A DNA stretch of 64,000 nucleotides from Pilatotrama ljubarskyi (GCA_022385805.1 MU277697.1:1-64000), one strand, 5' to 3'; shown: positions 31,666 to 43,797, counted from the first letter of the stretch. The notes: a model not told the origin generated them from the sequence alone. Translations and numbers: made by a program.

Positions 31666-33711
31666 CTACGCCGCACTGGCAAGCGCCTCCAACCGCCCCG
31701 CCAGCCCCGCCAAGAACCCGAACCCATCCTTCGTGACCGTCCGGCCACTGCTCCGGTTGATCACCGCACCAAACTCGACCACGAGCGCCGCGAGGTCCTC
31801 CTTACTCCCCGCCTTCCGCACGTCCTGCCCCAGCCTCCACAGCTTGTTCAACTTCCCCTGCCTCGTCTCCCTGGGCGACGCCCCGCCTTGGCTGGCCTGC
31901 CCGTCCTCGGAAGTGACGCTGGCACGGGAGCGAGCAGTACGCAGGGGCGCAGCCCTCGCGGCCGAGCTCGGGTCCGCGAGCTGCTTGTGCAGCGCGTCGA
32001 GCACGGCGAAGCCCTCCTTCGTGAGCATCCGCGACCGGTTCTCCTCCATCGCTTGCGCGAACTCGCGCACGAGCCGTGCGAGCACCGCGCTGTCCCCCGC
32101 CGCGCCCGGCACCGCACGCGCGATCTGCGCGAGCCGCACTGCCTTGGGCAGCCGTCCCACTGCCGGCGCACGCACGCGGCCCCCGGCGTGCGCGTTCTCG
32201 TCGTGTGGTTGCGCGCCGTCGGAGGACTCGTCGTCGCTGACCAAGTTGATGAGCTCCACCGCCTTGGCTTTGCCGCCGTTGGGAGACGGTTTCTTAGGCT
32301 TGGCGATGGGCTTTTTGAGGCCGTCCTTGTCCTTGGGCGGAGTTTTGGTGTCGCGGTTGGCGAGGTTGTCGCGCACGGCGAGCACGGGCCGTTCGCCAAG
32401 CTGCATGTTCGCGATGCCGTTGAGCACGCCCTCCAGCTCGCCAGAGTCTTTCCGCGGTGGTGCGGCCTGCGCGCGCACCGTCGGCTGCAGACCCGATTGT
32501 CAGTGGACGGCCACCTAAGTCAGTCGCATATGATGCTTACCTCAGGGTTCGGCGGGGGCCAGACGAACTCCGGACTTCCGGGGAAGCCATGCTCCTCCGC
32601 AAGCTCACGAAACTCCTCAATCCACCTTTCATAGTCCGGGCGCTCCGCGAACTGGAGCCGGCGGCAGTACCTGAGGAAGTCCTCAAACGGTGGCGGGAGG
32701 CCGCGGCAGAGGTCCTCTGGCCGCGCGGTGCGCTTCTCATACATGAGCCTCTGGTGCGCCTCCTCCGTCTTGGGCACGCCGTTCCGCGTCCAGTGCAGGC
32801 CGCCAGGGGTGAGCATGTGGATGAGCATGAGCGCGACGGCCTCCATGTCGTCTCTCCTTGAAGGCACTGCACCACCACGCGGGGTGAGTGAGCGTGCTAT
32901 CCGCAGGGGGCAGGGGGACGGAGGGAAGGCGCACCTTGGCCGCGGCAGTGCACGCGCACGGACGAGAACCAGTAGTTGCCGATGAAGTCGCGGGGCTCCT
33001 TGCTGTCGGGTATGTGGCGCTTCGTGCGCTGGTCGATGTAGAACTTGGAGAACCCAAAGTCGATCATGTAGATCGTCGTGTTGTTCGGCGGGAGGCCGAG
33101 CACGCAGTTGCCCAGCTGAATGTCGCGGTGGAGCACGCCGCGCGTGTGCATGAACTCCAGCCTGGAGATCTTTGGCCCGACACGTCAACATCCTTGTCAC
33201 GTACAGGCAGGACGGAGGGGATGAAGTCAAAACTCGGCGGCTCGCATGAAGGTCGGGCGTGGGGTCAACAGGAGATGAGACTGACCACTTGTTGTGCGAC
33301 GCAGCAGACGCTGCGGAGATCCCAGACGTCGGTCGTCTTCGTCCGGTGCAAACTGTCTAGGCTGGCTCCTAAGAGGTCGATGGCGAGGTAGTCCCATTGC
33401 CCATGGACGCCGGAGCCCCAGAGGGTGGGCATGCCCACGCCGCCCTGCAGCGCGGGGTAGAAGCTTCGCTCATACTTGTTCGTTGGACATGCTTCGTTGA
33501 CAGGCTGTAGTTTGAGCGCGACCCATTGATTTGTATGGACGTGTCTCGCGCAGAAGATGGCGCCTATGCCCGGACGGGGACCGATTCAATTCCAGTCGGC
33601 AAGTGGTAGTGCTACTGGAGACGCACCAGAGAAGCCTGCACCGAGTTTCTGGTGCAGTTCGTAGTTGCCTACGTAGCGTGGATAGTGTGGTTGTTTGTGA
33701 TGATGAGCCAT
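31666..33711 (-). CDS. divergent CK1-like kinase with altered catalytic loop
   Basis: Casein kinase 1-type protein. The start at 33711 gives MAHHHKQPHYPRYVGNYELH, followed after an intron by the glycine loop LGAGFSGAIFCARH and the ATP-site lysine in WVALKLQPV. The CK1-type segments YERSFYPALQGG, DYLAIDLLGASLDSLHR and RDFIGNYWFSSVR are recognisable. DFG is present (MIDFGFSKFY). The catalytic loop reads HRDIQLGN, where typical CK1 has HRDIKPDN: the lysine is Gln while the Asp and Asn are kept. After the kinase domain comes an arm of roughly 270 residues, low in complexity, with a Lys/Pro-rich stretch and an ELINLVSDDESSD motif resembling a phospho-regulated SUMO-interaction motif. It may be a weak kinase or pseudokinase. 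Substrates are unknown. Confidence 0.75.
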
Positions 33712-34273
33712 GTCGCGGGTGGCTTCGCTGTCGACGATAGTCTGGTGGCCGTGCGTTTACTGGATGCAGACCGACTGAGCGGCTCGTTGTGCGTCGTTTG
33801 CTGAGATGACGGCGGTACCAGCGCAAAGTGCTGGTTAGCTTGATGTGATAGGTGCCGCTTGTTGTGGTATGCAGAGGGAGATGGAGGGAGGCGGGAGAGT
33901 TTGAGACGGCGTGCTGCATGGCGCCGGTTCGACACGCCTCGCGTCAAGTCCAACACGAGTGTGCACGATCACGTGCTCGTCGCGTTGCTCTCGCGTGGTC
34001 CTCGCGTGGTACCGGGCGCTTCCCTCACCAGGTGTGCTCTTCTGCTACACTCAAGAGTCAAGCTGTACTTGTGACACCTAGGCCTTCCCTACCGTCGGCG
34101 TACGCGATAGTTCGTCTCCTCTTCTACCTCCACTCTGATGTTATCCCACCTGAATTGGCCGCTCTGACTGAGAGGGAATATTGGCTACTATAGGTGGCTA
34201 GTACGCCGTTCAAAACAATCAGTCCATCGTTACTGATTGCTTTCGCAGATATCATGCCGACTGCGTCTGTAAT
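33712..34273. other. promoter side of the CK1-like gene
   Basis: About 560 bp upstream of the kinase start and left of the MITE. No gene is seen; it should carry the kinase promoter. Confidence 0.4.
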
Positions 34274-34276
34274 TTA

Positions 34277-34704
34277 TTACCGTTTGCATAAAAGTTGTCA
34301 CGTGACCGGAATGGCTTCGCCTGGGGGCTCCCTCTTCGAAAAATCTGTAGCTCAGTATAGAGTCCCTCAAAAATCTTCATCTGTCTTGTAGCCAGTTTAT
34401 TGGATTTTTATGCTTTGATACATATGTAAATTGGGTGCAGAGGTGACCAGAAAGCATCCCAAATGGCCCAGTGTGGTTATAACAGCTTCAACTACCATGC
34501 GCCGGGCTCAATGTCCAATCTGGAGCTTGCGAGCTTCATTCCCCATCCAAAGTATACATCAGAGAATAGCATATAATTTTGTTCTTTCTATAAGAAAAGA
34601 TTCATCCATTTCCATGAGCTCTGTGAGCTGCAACGATTTTTTGACATCTGGGATGCGGTCTAAGGAGCCGACGCGTCACGTGACAACTTTTATGCAAACG
34701 GTAA
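34277..34704. mobile_element. MITE with near-perfect terminal inverted repeats, TA-flanked
   Basis: A 428-bp element without coding capacity. The left end (34274-34306) and right end (34675-34707) are perfect inverted copies over 33 nt, beginning TTACCGTTTGCATAAAAG from the outside. A TA dinucleotide lies immediately outside each end (34275-34276 and 34705-34706), as expected of a Tc1/mariner-type target duplication. The inner end of each repeat is the palindrome GTCACGTGAC. The interior is more AT-rich than the flanks. Confidence 0.85.
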
Positions 34705-34707
34705 TAA

Positions 34708-35396
34708 TATGCTTTCGATACCATATCGACACGGGGACCTTCACGCCTCCAATTGCATCCGTGTCATCGGCGGAATGTCTGGGCACCTCGCGTTTTCCGC
34801 CGCACGACCCGGCGCGGCGCCGACTCAGTCGCCGCGCAGCGTTCTGCTCAGCCTGTCCAACGCCTTTGCCAGCCAATTTGGCCGAACCGCCCTTGCCGCG
34901 AGCCTCTCATTCGCCTTCGACTTGCAGACAGCTAGGTGCGCGGAACATCACTGGACTAACCGCACCCGCCCAGCAGAGCCAGAGACGACCCACGCTATCT
35001 AGACATACACGACACGCGCTCCGGGACATTTGCCCTGACCCGCATGGGGCCAATGCGCTGAGTCTAAATCCCCCAACTTGACGCCTTGTACCGCCGCATG
35101 GGCGCATACCTCCACCGAAGCAACGCTCGGTCGTGATATCGATGAACGGCAACGGTGCATCGCCGGGCTACGAGGGCGCGGCATGCTACCGCGCCGGACT
35201 CGTTGTGCGCATTGCGATGCGTTTGAGCTTCTGCAGTTTTTGATAGCTGCGCTGCAGAGTCCTGGGTGCCCTGGAGGGAGTGAGTATATAGGCTTGTGAT
35301 CGATTCCTGTGAGGTTGTGCCATACTTATCTGCGAACACCCTCCCAGTGGCCTTCTCTCGTGGCTTAGCCAAGGAGGCTTGCCTTACAACTTCGAT
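34708..35396. other. promoter region of the first GH30 gene
   Basis: About 690 bp between the MITE and the start codon of the first GH30 gene. It holds the TATA element at 35285. Open frames on the plus strand here lack conserved motifs. Confidence 0.4.
35285..35290 (+). promoter_or_regulatory. TATA box of the first GH30 gene
   Basis: TATATA in the context GAGTATATAGGC lies 107-112 bp upstream of the start codon at 35397. The second GH30 copy has a TATA element at nearly the same distance, which supports it. Confidence 0.55.
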
Positions 35397-37797
35397 ATGC
35401 TGCGCATATACTCTGTAATCTTGGGTCTGGCACTCGCGGTCACCCCCGCTCTCTCTCAGCAGATCTTCGACGTCGTACGTCTCCCACGCCCTCGCTCGTA
35501 TTGAAGGCACGACTAAGATAGGGCTGCCGTCACAGTGGAGTACCACTTGGGACCGCTCTCAGCTCTTGATGTACCAGAACCTCTCGCCGAATCCAGTCAA
35601 CTTCGTCTCTACAAGCGCGACAGGGCAAGCTGACATAACGGTCGACGAAGGAACCGTCCTACAGAATATGGTCGGCTTCGGCGCAAGCCTGAGTGAGCGT
35701 TCCCCGCAAACTCCTCCGTAGTCAAACTCAAAGGTGGCGCGCGTCCTCTCACCAGCTGACGCCTCTGCGCAGATTCTGAGCAACCTGAAGGTATAACCCG
35801 CTCACCCCTTTCACCGGCCCCGAGCGGAGGAAACTCGTCTCTGATAACATTTGACGCCGCGCGCAGAACCAAAATTCCGGGAACTACTGGTCCCTCCTGA
35901 ACACGTTTTTCGATCGTGAGTGTGCAGCGCCTCTTGTCCGTAGCTTCCAACGAGCGTTCTGACCCGCGTCGTTGTGCTTCTAGCTACTGATGGGGCAAAC
36001 GCTGCTGGCCTCAGCTACCTGCGCGTACCTCTCGCGGCGTCGGACTTCTCTGCAAATGGTAGGCCATTTGAACGTTCGACCTCGAACTCACACCGTGGCC
36101 CCCGATGATCGGAGTTCGAGCAAGCTCGTGATTCTGACCTTGTCTCCTTGCCGATGCGCACAGTCTACAGCTTTGACGACGTCGCGGGCGACACCGGGCT
36201 GGGCAGCTTCAATATCAACAACGCGCCTTCGTACCTCTTCTCGGTCATCAAGGATATTCATGGCATCAATCCACATCTGAAGGTGCACCTTCTGCCATGG
36301 TCGCCGGTAAGTACACCTGCCAGATTGCTGTAAAGGCTGTCTGTTTTGGTGACTGATGTGTATCTCGAGTAGCCGGGATGGATGAAAGACAGTGGGACTA
36401 TGAATGGAGGCAACTTCAACTCGGCATACACGACTGTCTGTGAGTCGATCGCGCAGAACGCTCGCGAAGCATCTGCGCCTCTGACCGCTGCCGTGATGCG
36501 CGTCATTGCATCCTCTAGATGCGCACTACCTCCTGAAGTGTTTGCAAGGCTTCCAGGGCCAAGGCATCTCCGCGTACGCCATCGGCATCCAGGTTCGTTT
36601 CATCCTATCCTTTGCATCTTCTCCAGACAATCACTCTGCTCACGCTTCGTTTGCTCGACATGGTCTTCTCAGAACGAGCCGGAGAACAGCGACCCGACGT
36701 ACCCATCATGCGCGATGACCGCAGAGCAGCAAGCGCAGATCGGTACCGCCCTGCGCTCGCTCATGGACGCGAACGGATTCTCGAGCGTGCGTATCATCGG
36801 GTACGAGCATAACTGGGTGGACGCGGGAGGGTATCCTGTACAGCTGGTAAGCGGACTTATCCCGACTCGTACTGGGGTGCAAGTCGATGATGAATGGTGG
36901 TCCGTTCCGGCAGATGCAAGACGCGCAGAATGCGTTCGCTGGGGTCGCGTTCCACTGTTACTCGGGTGACCCTACGCAGCAGGACGCCTTCCACAACGCC
37001 TTTCCGAACAAGGAAATCTACCTCACGGAATGCACGGGTACCTACAACACCGACTGGTGGAGTGACATCAAGGTCCGTCTTCGCCCGCATCGCCTCTACA
37101 CGACTCAGTTTAGGCACTCATGGCGCCTACAGTGGTACATGGACAATCTGTAGGTGGCGTAGTCTGCAGCAGAACGACGGATCCTCATCGCACATTGGAC
37201 TGCCCGTTACAGCTTCATCGGGTCAGTGAACCATGCCTCTGTGAACGGGATGATGTGGAACCTTGTCCTGGACGGGAACGGTAATCCTCGCCTACCAGGC
37301 TCGGACAGCTGCCCCGACGCGCCGTGTCGTCCAATCGCGACCGTCAACAGCGACGGAAGCTATACTCTGAACCAGGAGTGTGAGTACTACCCTGTCCCAA
37401 TGAATGGCAGTCTCATTGACTCCTCGTGCTGTAGTCTACGCAATGGCCCAAGCTAGCAAGGCGGTCCTGCCACGGGACCGGAACGGGCCCTTTGGCCAGC
37501 GCATCAGCGTGTCCGTCGGCGGGAACCTCTCGGGACTACTGCTTGCCAGCGGCTTCGTGACCGGGCGCGTCAGCTCCTCGGATTGGCGGCGATATAGCCT
37601 CGTGATCATGAACTGGTACGCCCCCTCCCTGCTGTTCTTCGGTCGGACGGGCTGTCTATCACCTTCCGCACAGGGACGACAACCAGGATGGAACATGGAA
37701 CCCAACACCCATCCAGGCTACAATTGAGTTCCGTGGGATGCAGGCCACGTATACTTTCCCGGTGGGTGTAACGACATTGTGGTGGTACGCGCCCTAG
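35397..37797 (+). CDS. secreted GH30 glycosidase, copy 1 (beta-1,6-glucanase type)
   Basis: Retaining glycoside hydrolase of family 30, probably an endo-beta-1,6-glucanase acting on fungal cell-wall glucan. A signal peptide (MLRIYSVILGLALAVTPALS) starts at 35397. Many short exons follow, all with usable GT-AG sites. Landmarks are MVGFGASL, GLSYLRVPLAASDFS, YSFDDVAGD, NAPSYLFSVIKDI, HLLPWSP and PGWMKDSGTMNGG. The acid/base glutamate lies in AIGIQNEPENSD and the nucleophile in IYLTECTG; FAGVAFHCYSG lies between them. The C-terminal beta domain contains GPFGQRISVSVGGN and VTTLWWYAP, where the protein stops. No internal stop or frameshift was found. Introns match those of the second copy in position, so the pair arose by tandem duplication. 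Confidence 0.9.
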
Positions 37798-39148
37798 CCT
37801 AGGTGCGCCGTGCCAGAGCCGCACATGGCCGGTCAATGGTGTCCAGGCCATGTCATTAGACCATTGAACAGGTCTATATAGAGTCCGAGGTGCTTGGTTA
37901 TACTCTCTCCAGCTATGTCAGGGCGTCTGGGACGTCGATACAAGCTCAAACCACCACCCGGACGCGCGGGACACATGCGTTTGTCTGCTACGCGGTCACG
38001 TGTACTTGATGAGTTCGCGTGGTTCTCTCTTCCCTTTACTAGCGTTCCCCTCCCTTCATGCCGCTTCATGGAGTTGATACTCGTCCGTTTGAATCTGATG
38101 AGCGGAACCCGCGCCATAGATGTCCTGGACCTCGATGTTTGTGTACGGAGTCTTGCTATGCCGGCATGGTTGCCCTCAGGCTTGTCGTCTTGAAGATCTC
38201 CCATGATGTTCTTCTCCAGTCCGTGGAGCATTGATCTCGACCTCGCGTGCAACCTCTGGGATCTTCACAGGTGTCGTCACTTCCTGCAAAAGCCCTCCAT
38301 TGTTTCGCACAAATGTTGTCTGGGAGCGTGAGCTTGATTGTCTGATATGTCTAGTGCTGGAGGGAACAGCTGACGGCACGGCTGTATTCTGCCCCGTTTG
38401 TCGAGCTCTGTGAACGCGCTCCTGACGACCATCATATCGACGTCGAAGCTTCTTTCATTTCTCACCTGGCCCGCGAGCTGCGCACGCTCCTTTGGCTCTG
38501 TGACGCACTCTTGTGCATCGTCCCTGGCGCCGCGTCCCTAGACGTGTGCTCTCGGGCTGGGCAATCGTCAAGCGACCGCAGTCACTTGACGACACTTCTC
38601 CGTCCTCGCCCATGCGCCGCGGGCCCGTCTGAGTTGTGTCGCGATAGCTTCAACCCTCTGCGTGCCGCGCCTCCGTATCGTCTGCTTGTCCGCCCAATTG
38701 CCTATGATAAGACAGCTTCCTCGCCCGTCTTTTGTCATCGAGCAGGCACCAGCCCCGTTCCGGTCTCTTGCCTACCGTGCTTGCCCCTGCTGTCTGCCTG
38801 GATTATATCACAGATGCAGGCGCTGAGTCCGAATTGCGTATGGTGTGTGCCTCCCGTGGTCCCCTTCTTTTGCTCGGCCTCCGAGGCTGTTTTCCCGTGG
38901 AGAGTTGGTAACCCGGGCATCGGTGCGCGACGGCAAGCCGCCTGCCTGCCCTTGTTGCACGGAACATATTGCGTATGGGGTTCCGTTCTCATGACTGCGG
39001 CCAGGGCTCGCTCTTCGCATTCGGAGATGAACACGGTACTATATATGTTCCTCCGCCGCGCCACAAACCAGTTCGCCCCACTCCCGAACAAGCGTCGTCC
39101 TGTATCCTGTCCTTGGGCCTGGGTCCCTGCTCCCTCTCTGCAGCTACC
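37798..39148. other. intergenic between the tandem GH30 genes
   Basis: About 1.35 kb. The right end holds the TATA box and 5' leader of copy 2. The remainder has no gene that I can recognise and no obvious leftover of a third GH30 copy. Confidence 0.45.
39040..39046 (+). promoter_or_regulatory. TATA box of the second GH30 gene
   Basis: TATATAT in the context GGTACTATATATGTTCC lies 103-109 bp upstream of the start codon at 39149, matching the spacing in the first copy. Confidence 0.55.
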
Positions 39149-41758
39149 ATGATCGTCCGTGCTTCCGTCGTCGCTGGTTTCGCCCTCGCGGTCCCGCCTG
39201 CCTTCGGACAGCAAATATACGACATCGTAAGTAGCGCATCCTTTAGTATGCCCTCATTACGGCCTCTTCATGATGTGCGATGCAAGTGGACGTCAACCTG
39301 GGACAAAGCCCAGCTCTTCACATACACGAACCTATCTCCCAACCCGATCAACTTTGGCTCTCCAGGCGCGATCGGTCAAGCGGACATCACTATCAACGAT
39401 GAGACCCTCGCCCAGGCTATGGTAGGCTACGGGGCCACGCTCAGTACGTGCCCTCTCTCGCACGCGCACGTCCCCGCGGGCCTCAGTAGCGCTGACGCTC
39501 AGCTGGCACGCGTGCCACAACGCAGCTGATTCCTCCGCGCTCATCCTGAACAACCTCAAGGTGAGCAGCTGCATGCACCGCGAACCGAGCTTCTCCTCTC
39601 GGGCGGTCAGATAACGCGGTATTCTGATGCGGAATGCTTGCTGTGCGCGCGTGCGCATGACAGAGCCAGAACTCCAACAACTACTGGTCGATTCTGAACA
39701 CGCTCTTCGACCGTAAGCTTTCCTGCTCAGCCTAGCGCGTAACAAAGTTCGACTGGAGGACTCAGATGTGCTTTCTTGCTATACAGCGACCGACGGTGCG
39801 GACGCCGCAGGACTTAGCTACATCCGCGTGCCCCTAGGCGCGTCCGATTTCTCAGCAAACGGTGGGTGTCGAATCGCGCTCGCGCGCGTCATAGCCTCTG
39901 CGAACATTCAAACAGAGTTTGCTGACGGCTGACACGGGTGCATGCGACAGTGTATAGCTTTGACGACGTATCCGGGGACACGACACTCACGAACTTCAAC
40001 ATCAACAACGCGCCTTCGTATCTCTTCTCCGTTATTAATGACATTAGGGGCATCAACCCCTACCTCAAGATTCACATTCTACCATGGTCGCCGGTGAGCT
40101 CTGAGGCAACGAACGAGCCGCAGCGGATGGGATACTCACGATGGGATATGCGACAGCCCGGATGGATGAAGGACAGCGGCACGATGAAGGGAGGCAACTT
40201 CCTGTCACAATACACGAGCGTCTGTGCGTACACGTTCCCGCAACGCGACGATGCGGCATAGCAACTGACCTGGATGAATAGATGCAAACTATCTCCTCAA
40301 ATGCCTGCAAGGCTTCCAAAGCCATGGCATCTCCGTCTATGCAATCGGCATCCAGGTAGGTCTCGTGGGTGGCCATGCGCTGCCAACGACCACTGAGCGA
40401 ACCGGGGTTTCTGCTGCAGAACGAGCCTGAGAATAGCGACTCGAGCTACCCGACGTGCAAGATCAGCGCAAGCCAGGAAGCACAGATCGGAACTGCACTA
40501 CGCACACTCATGAACGCGAACGGCTTCTCCGGCGTGCGCATCGTAGGCTACGACCACAACTGGAATGACGCTGCGGGATACCCTGTAGAGCTGGTACGTC
40601 AGCATTTCCAATCCAGACTTGGACACCGTGAGCGGAAGCGAAACTGGAACCGGGGGTGCTGACGCTCGCGCCGGTGGGTTCCTAGATGGACGACGCTTCG
40701 AGCGCGTTCTCAGGCGTCGCGTTCCACTGCTACTCCGGCAACTTCACGCAGCAAGACTCGTTCCACAACGCGTTCCCGAGCAAAGAGGTGTACTTTACGG
40801 AGTGTACTGGGGAGTACGGCTCCGACTGGTGGACGGATATTAAGGTACGCCAGCCTTCTAGTCTTCGACATCGCGTCTACTGACGGCGCTGCTTCTAGTG
40901 GTATATGGAGAACATGTGAGTCGAGACCGCGTTGTGCGACTCTGTAGGTCCACTCACATTAGTCTGGCGTTCTCGAAGCTTCATCGGCTCTGTAACGCAT
41001 TCGTCGAAGAGCGGGCTCATGTGGAACCTCGCGCTTGACGGAAACGGCAACCCGAAGCTTCCGGGCACCTCCAGCTGCGGTATCCCCTGCCGTCCAGTGG
41101 TCCAGGTCAATAGCGACGGGAGCTTCACGTACCACCAGGAATGTGAGCGCCCATCGCATTCTCTTTGCAGCGATCTCCTGGTTATCAAAGATGAGTGAGC
41201 TGATGCATGGCTGACAGTCTACGCCATGGCGCAAGCTGGCAAAGCCATCCTTCCGCGAGACGTCAATGGGCCGTTCGGACAACGCCTTCATCTGACAATT
41301 GGAGGGGAGCGCGCCCAGGGACTCATTGCGACCGCCTTCGTGACTGGACGCGTCAACCCCTCCGACTGGCTCCGCTACAGCCTCGTCGTGCTGAACTGGT
41401 ACGTTCTAGCTCGCCTTCCGCGCGCTCTTGGCATGTCACGGGTCGCGGAATTAGAAGCTGACCTGGGTGCGAATGCAGGGACGACCGCCCGGACGGGACT
41501 TGGAACCCGACTCCAATCCAGACGACGATCGAGTTCCGCGATGTGCAAGCGACGTACACGTTCCCGGTCGGCGTCACGACGCTGTGGTGGTACGCGCCGA
41601 GCGAGAGCTTCGACGGAGAGTCGGAAGCGCGCGAAGGGAAGCAGAAGCAGCAGCTCGACGGGGCGGGGAAGGAGAAGGCGCAGAAGCCGTTCAAGGCGTG
41701 GGTGCATGCAGACATCAATGGCGAGCGACAGCGCCCGATCGAGATGGCTTTACAGTGA
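39149..41758 (+). CDS. secreted GH30 glycosidase, copy 2, with C-terminal extension
   Basis: Paralogue of the gene at 35397-37797 with the same intron positions and the same expected activity on beta-1,6-glucan. The signal peptide is MIVRASVVAGFALAVPPAFG. Landmarks are MVGYGATL, GLSYIRVPLGASDFS, YSFDDVSGD, PGWMKDSGTMKGG, the acid/base in AIGIQNEPENSD and the nucleophile in VYFTECTGEYG. The conserved C-terminal strand VTTLWWYAP is present, but where copy 1 stops this protein continues for about 50 residues (SESFDGESEAREGKQ, then a Lys/Glu/Gln-rich stretch and KAWVHADINGERQ). That tail is charged and has no recognised domain. No disabling change is visible, so both copies appear intact. Confidence 0.9.
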
Positions 41759-42138
41759 GCTCTTGTGCGCATTTGTACATATACCCACATGTACCAGTCA
41801 ATAGGAGCGGAACAATTGTTGGTGATTGTTCGCAGATTGCTGAACCCATGTGATTGGACTGGGGCATGATCTAATAGTGGATGCGGCCGGCTTCCGTAAG
41901 ACTTCTGCTATGACTGGCCTTAAAAGCCAGCGCAGAGTATAACTAGTTGCATACGCGCAACGGAATAGATCCCGAGCATCATTAGCCACCGGTGTGGCTG
42001 ACTGGGTCCAGATGGGTGCATAATGGGTCAAGAACAAAAGGTCGTTGAGCAGCTCGTACAATCCTTTCATTCTGCGTGTGTACAAAAGCGCAGTAGCAGT
42101 GGTCAGTGAGCTTGTGCAGCATTCAGACTCATACGTTC

Positions 42139-42408
42139 ACACGAGGGGCAATGGCCCAAGCTCTGGCCCGGAACAGGCAGGGGAAATGGGCGGAATTGTT
42201 CTCCTGGTTCTGGCCCGGAGACAGTCTGGGAATTCCGATGAGAGTGCACCAAGTACCGCATTGATGTTGTTTGTTATCCAGTAAGTAATGGTACTTACTC
42301 AGATTCCGGACCGGAACCAGCTTGTAAGCAGGTTGTCGACAGGAGTCCAGTTCAGGTCAAATTCCCGGCCTGTTCAGGAGCGGAGCACGGGCCAATGCCC
42401 CTCGTGTC
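42139..42408. mobile_element. short non-coding element with imperfect terminal inverted repeats
   Basis: The left end begins ACACGAGGGGCAATGGCCC and the right end is the complement of ACACGAGGGGCATTGGCCC. The match continues with gaps for about 50 nt, including GAACAGGC. The unit is about 270 bp and non-coding, fitting a MITE. A weaker outward match (CAGACTCA near 42124 and its complement near 42440) may be an older or nested boundary. No clear target duplication was found. Confidence 0.6.
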
Positions 42409-43637
42409 ACTCACCTGCGCGGGGCGACGAATCGACCTGAGTCTGAGTGACCTATGACGGTAGCAATGCGCGCAGAACGCGGTGTCCTTTGAGAGCACTG
42501 CTGGTATGATACCTGAGTAGTTTAAGGGCGGTACATGCTCTTGCAATGAACTGAGGACTTGCTCGCTACAGCGGATTATCACGAGGACTCGGAGATCGGG
42601 CCATCAGAGTATTTGGGTAGTTCCCACTCGAGGCCATTCGGATCGGTTATCGACGTCCAGCGTCGTTCCGTTCCATACGGTGTATAATCACAGGCAGATA
42701 ATGAACAATGGAGCAACGGTGGTAGGTAGCAGGTCGTACTAGGCGTATATTAGTGGCCACAGTCGTGCGTGGCAGGCGGCGCTTCCCCTGTGGCAGAGTG
42801 GGCGTCTGTTTGTGGCGGGCACGAGCCGAAGGCCACGAGGCTCCCACTCATTCTTGCAAGCACTGCCACCGGGTCTGGCCCTGGAGTGAATCGGGTATAA
42901 CGCCTGGCGGTGCTGCACGAGACGCTCCAGCCGAGGGTCCAATGCCCTTGATCTGCCCCGCACCGGCCCAAGGAGGGCCCCCACCACCCAGGGTGGAGAA
43001 ATCGGGCGAGAGCCAGGTCGGGATCGGGGGCCATTCTATCTGCAGGGGCATCGCGAGCCCGGTGGAAATACAACCAAAATCACATCCGAGGGCGTAATAC
43101 AACGCGAAACGTTTCGACGTTGCGGGCGAAACGTCGTGAAATGTACGTGTAGAAATAGCGCATCAAAGGCGCATTTCCGTGTCATGCATGACGTCGCAAA
43201 TCCTTTGCAGAAGTCGGACGATTCTGGAGGCACTCCGGGGACGCGACAGCGTATCCAAGCCCAGCGCACTACGGCGCGATCGTGTATAATGCCATGATGC
43301 GAGGTATTACAGTATGGATGCGGAGAATCTACCTATTGCTACAAATATCTTGTGGGTGGCCAGTGATCGACGACATCAGCGTAGTTTCAATGCAGGAGAG
43401 TGGGGGATGAAAGGAAGCGATCCCAGAGCGATCCACAGAGCGCGTTACAACCGGATAACGAAAAGCGAACGAGAAGAGTGTGCAACAGTTGACCCAAAAA
43501 AGTGTTTCAAAAAGCCCTGTGGTGTGCTTCGGAAGTGCAAACAAAAACAGAAGTCGCCCCGCGTCGCGCGGCCCAAAGCGTGTGTGGCGGGCGGGCGCGG
43601 CGGGGCGCCGTGAATACTGTAGAATATTAATGGTGGA

Positions 43638-43681
43638 GCGTGCGGTGCGTACGTGCGTTCGTGTATGTGCGTGCGTGCGGT
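43638..43681. repeat. GT/GC-rich simple repeat
   Basis: A run of GTGCGT and GTATGT-like units, about 44 bp, downstream of the YTH gene stop codon. It is low complexity and probably has no function. Confidence 0.6.
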
Positions 43682-43797
43682 GCCGTGATGATGCTCGATA
43701 GCAGAGTCGTTTCGTGAATGATTGCGTTTTGAAGAGATTGCGGCCGCGATCCGGGCTCCCGTCAGTCGTGTGTCGTGTTGTCGAGGGTTGGCGAGCC

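Larger units (their letters stand above)
41759..43797. other. long convergent gap containing an inverted-repeat element
   Basis: Two kilobases between facing stop codons of GH30 copy 2 and the YTH gene. It holds the inverted-repeat element at 42139-42408, a palindrome CGAAACGTTTCG near 43104, and a GT-rich simple repeat near 43638. No gene is recognised. The region looks like an insertion-prone pocket. Confidence 0.45.

Noticed and set aside
34431..35081. 216-codon plus-strand frame starting inside the MITE
   Set aside because: It crosses the right terminal repeat into flanking DNA and has no similarity to transposases that I can recognise.
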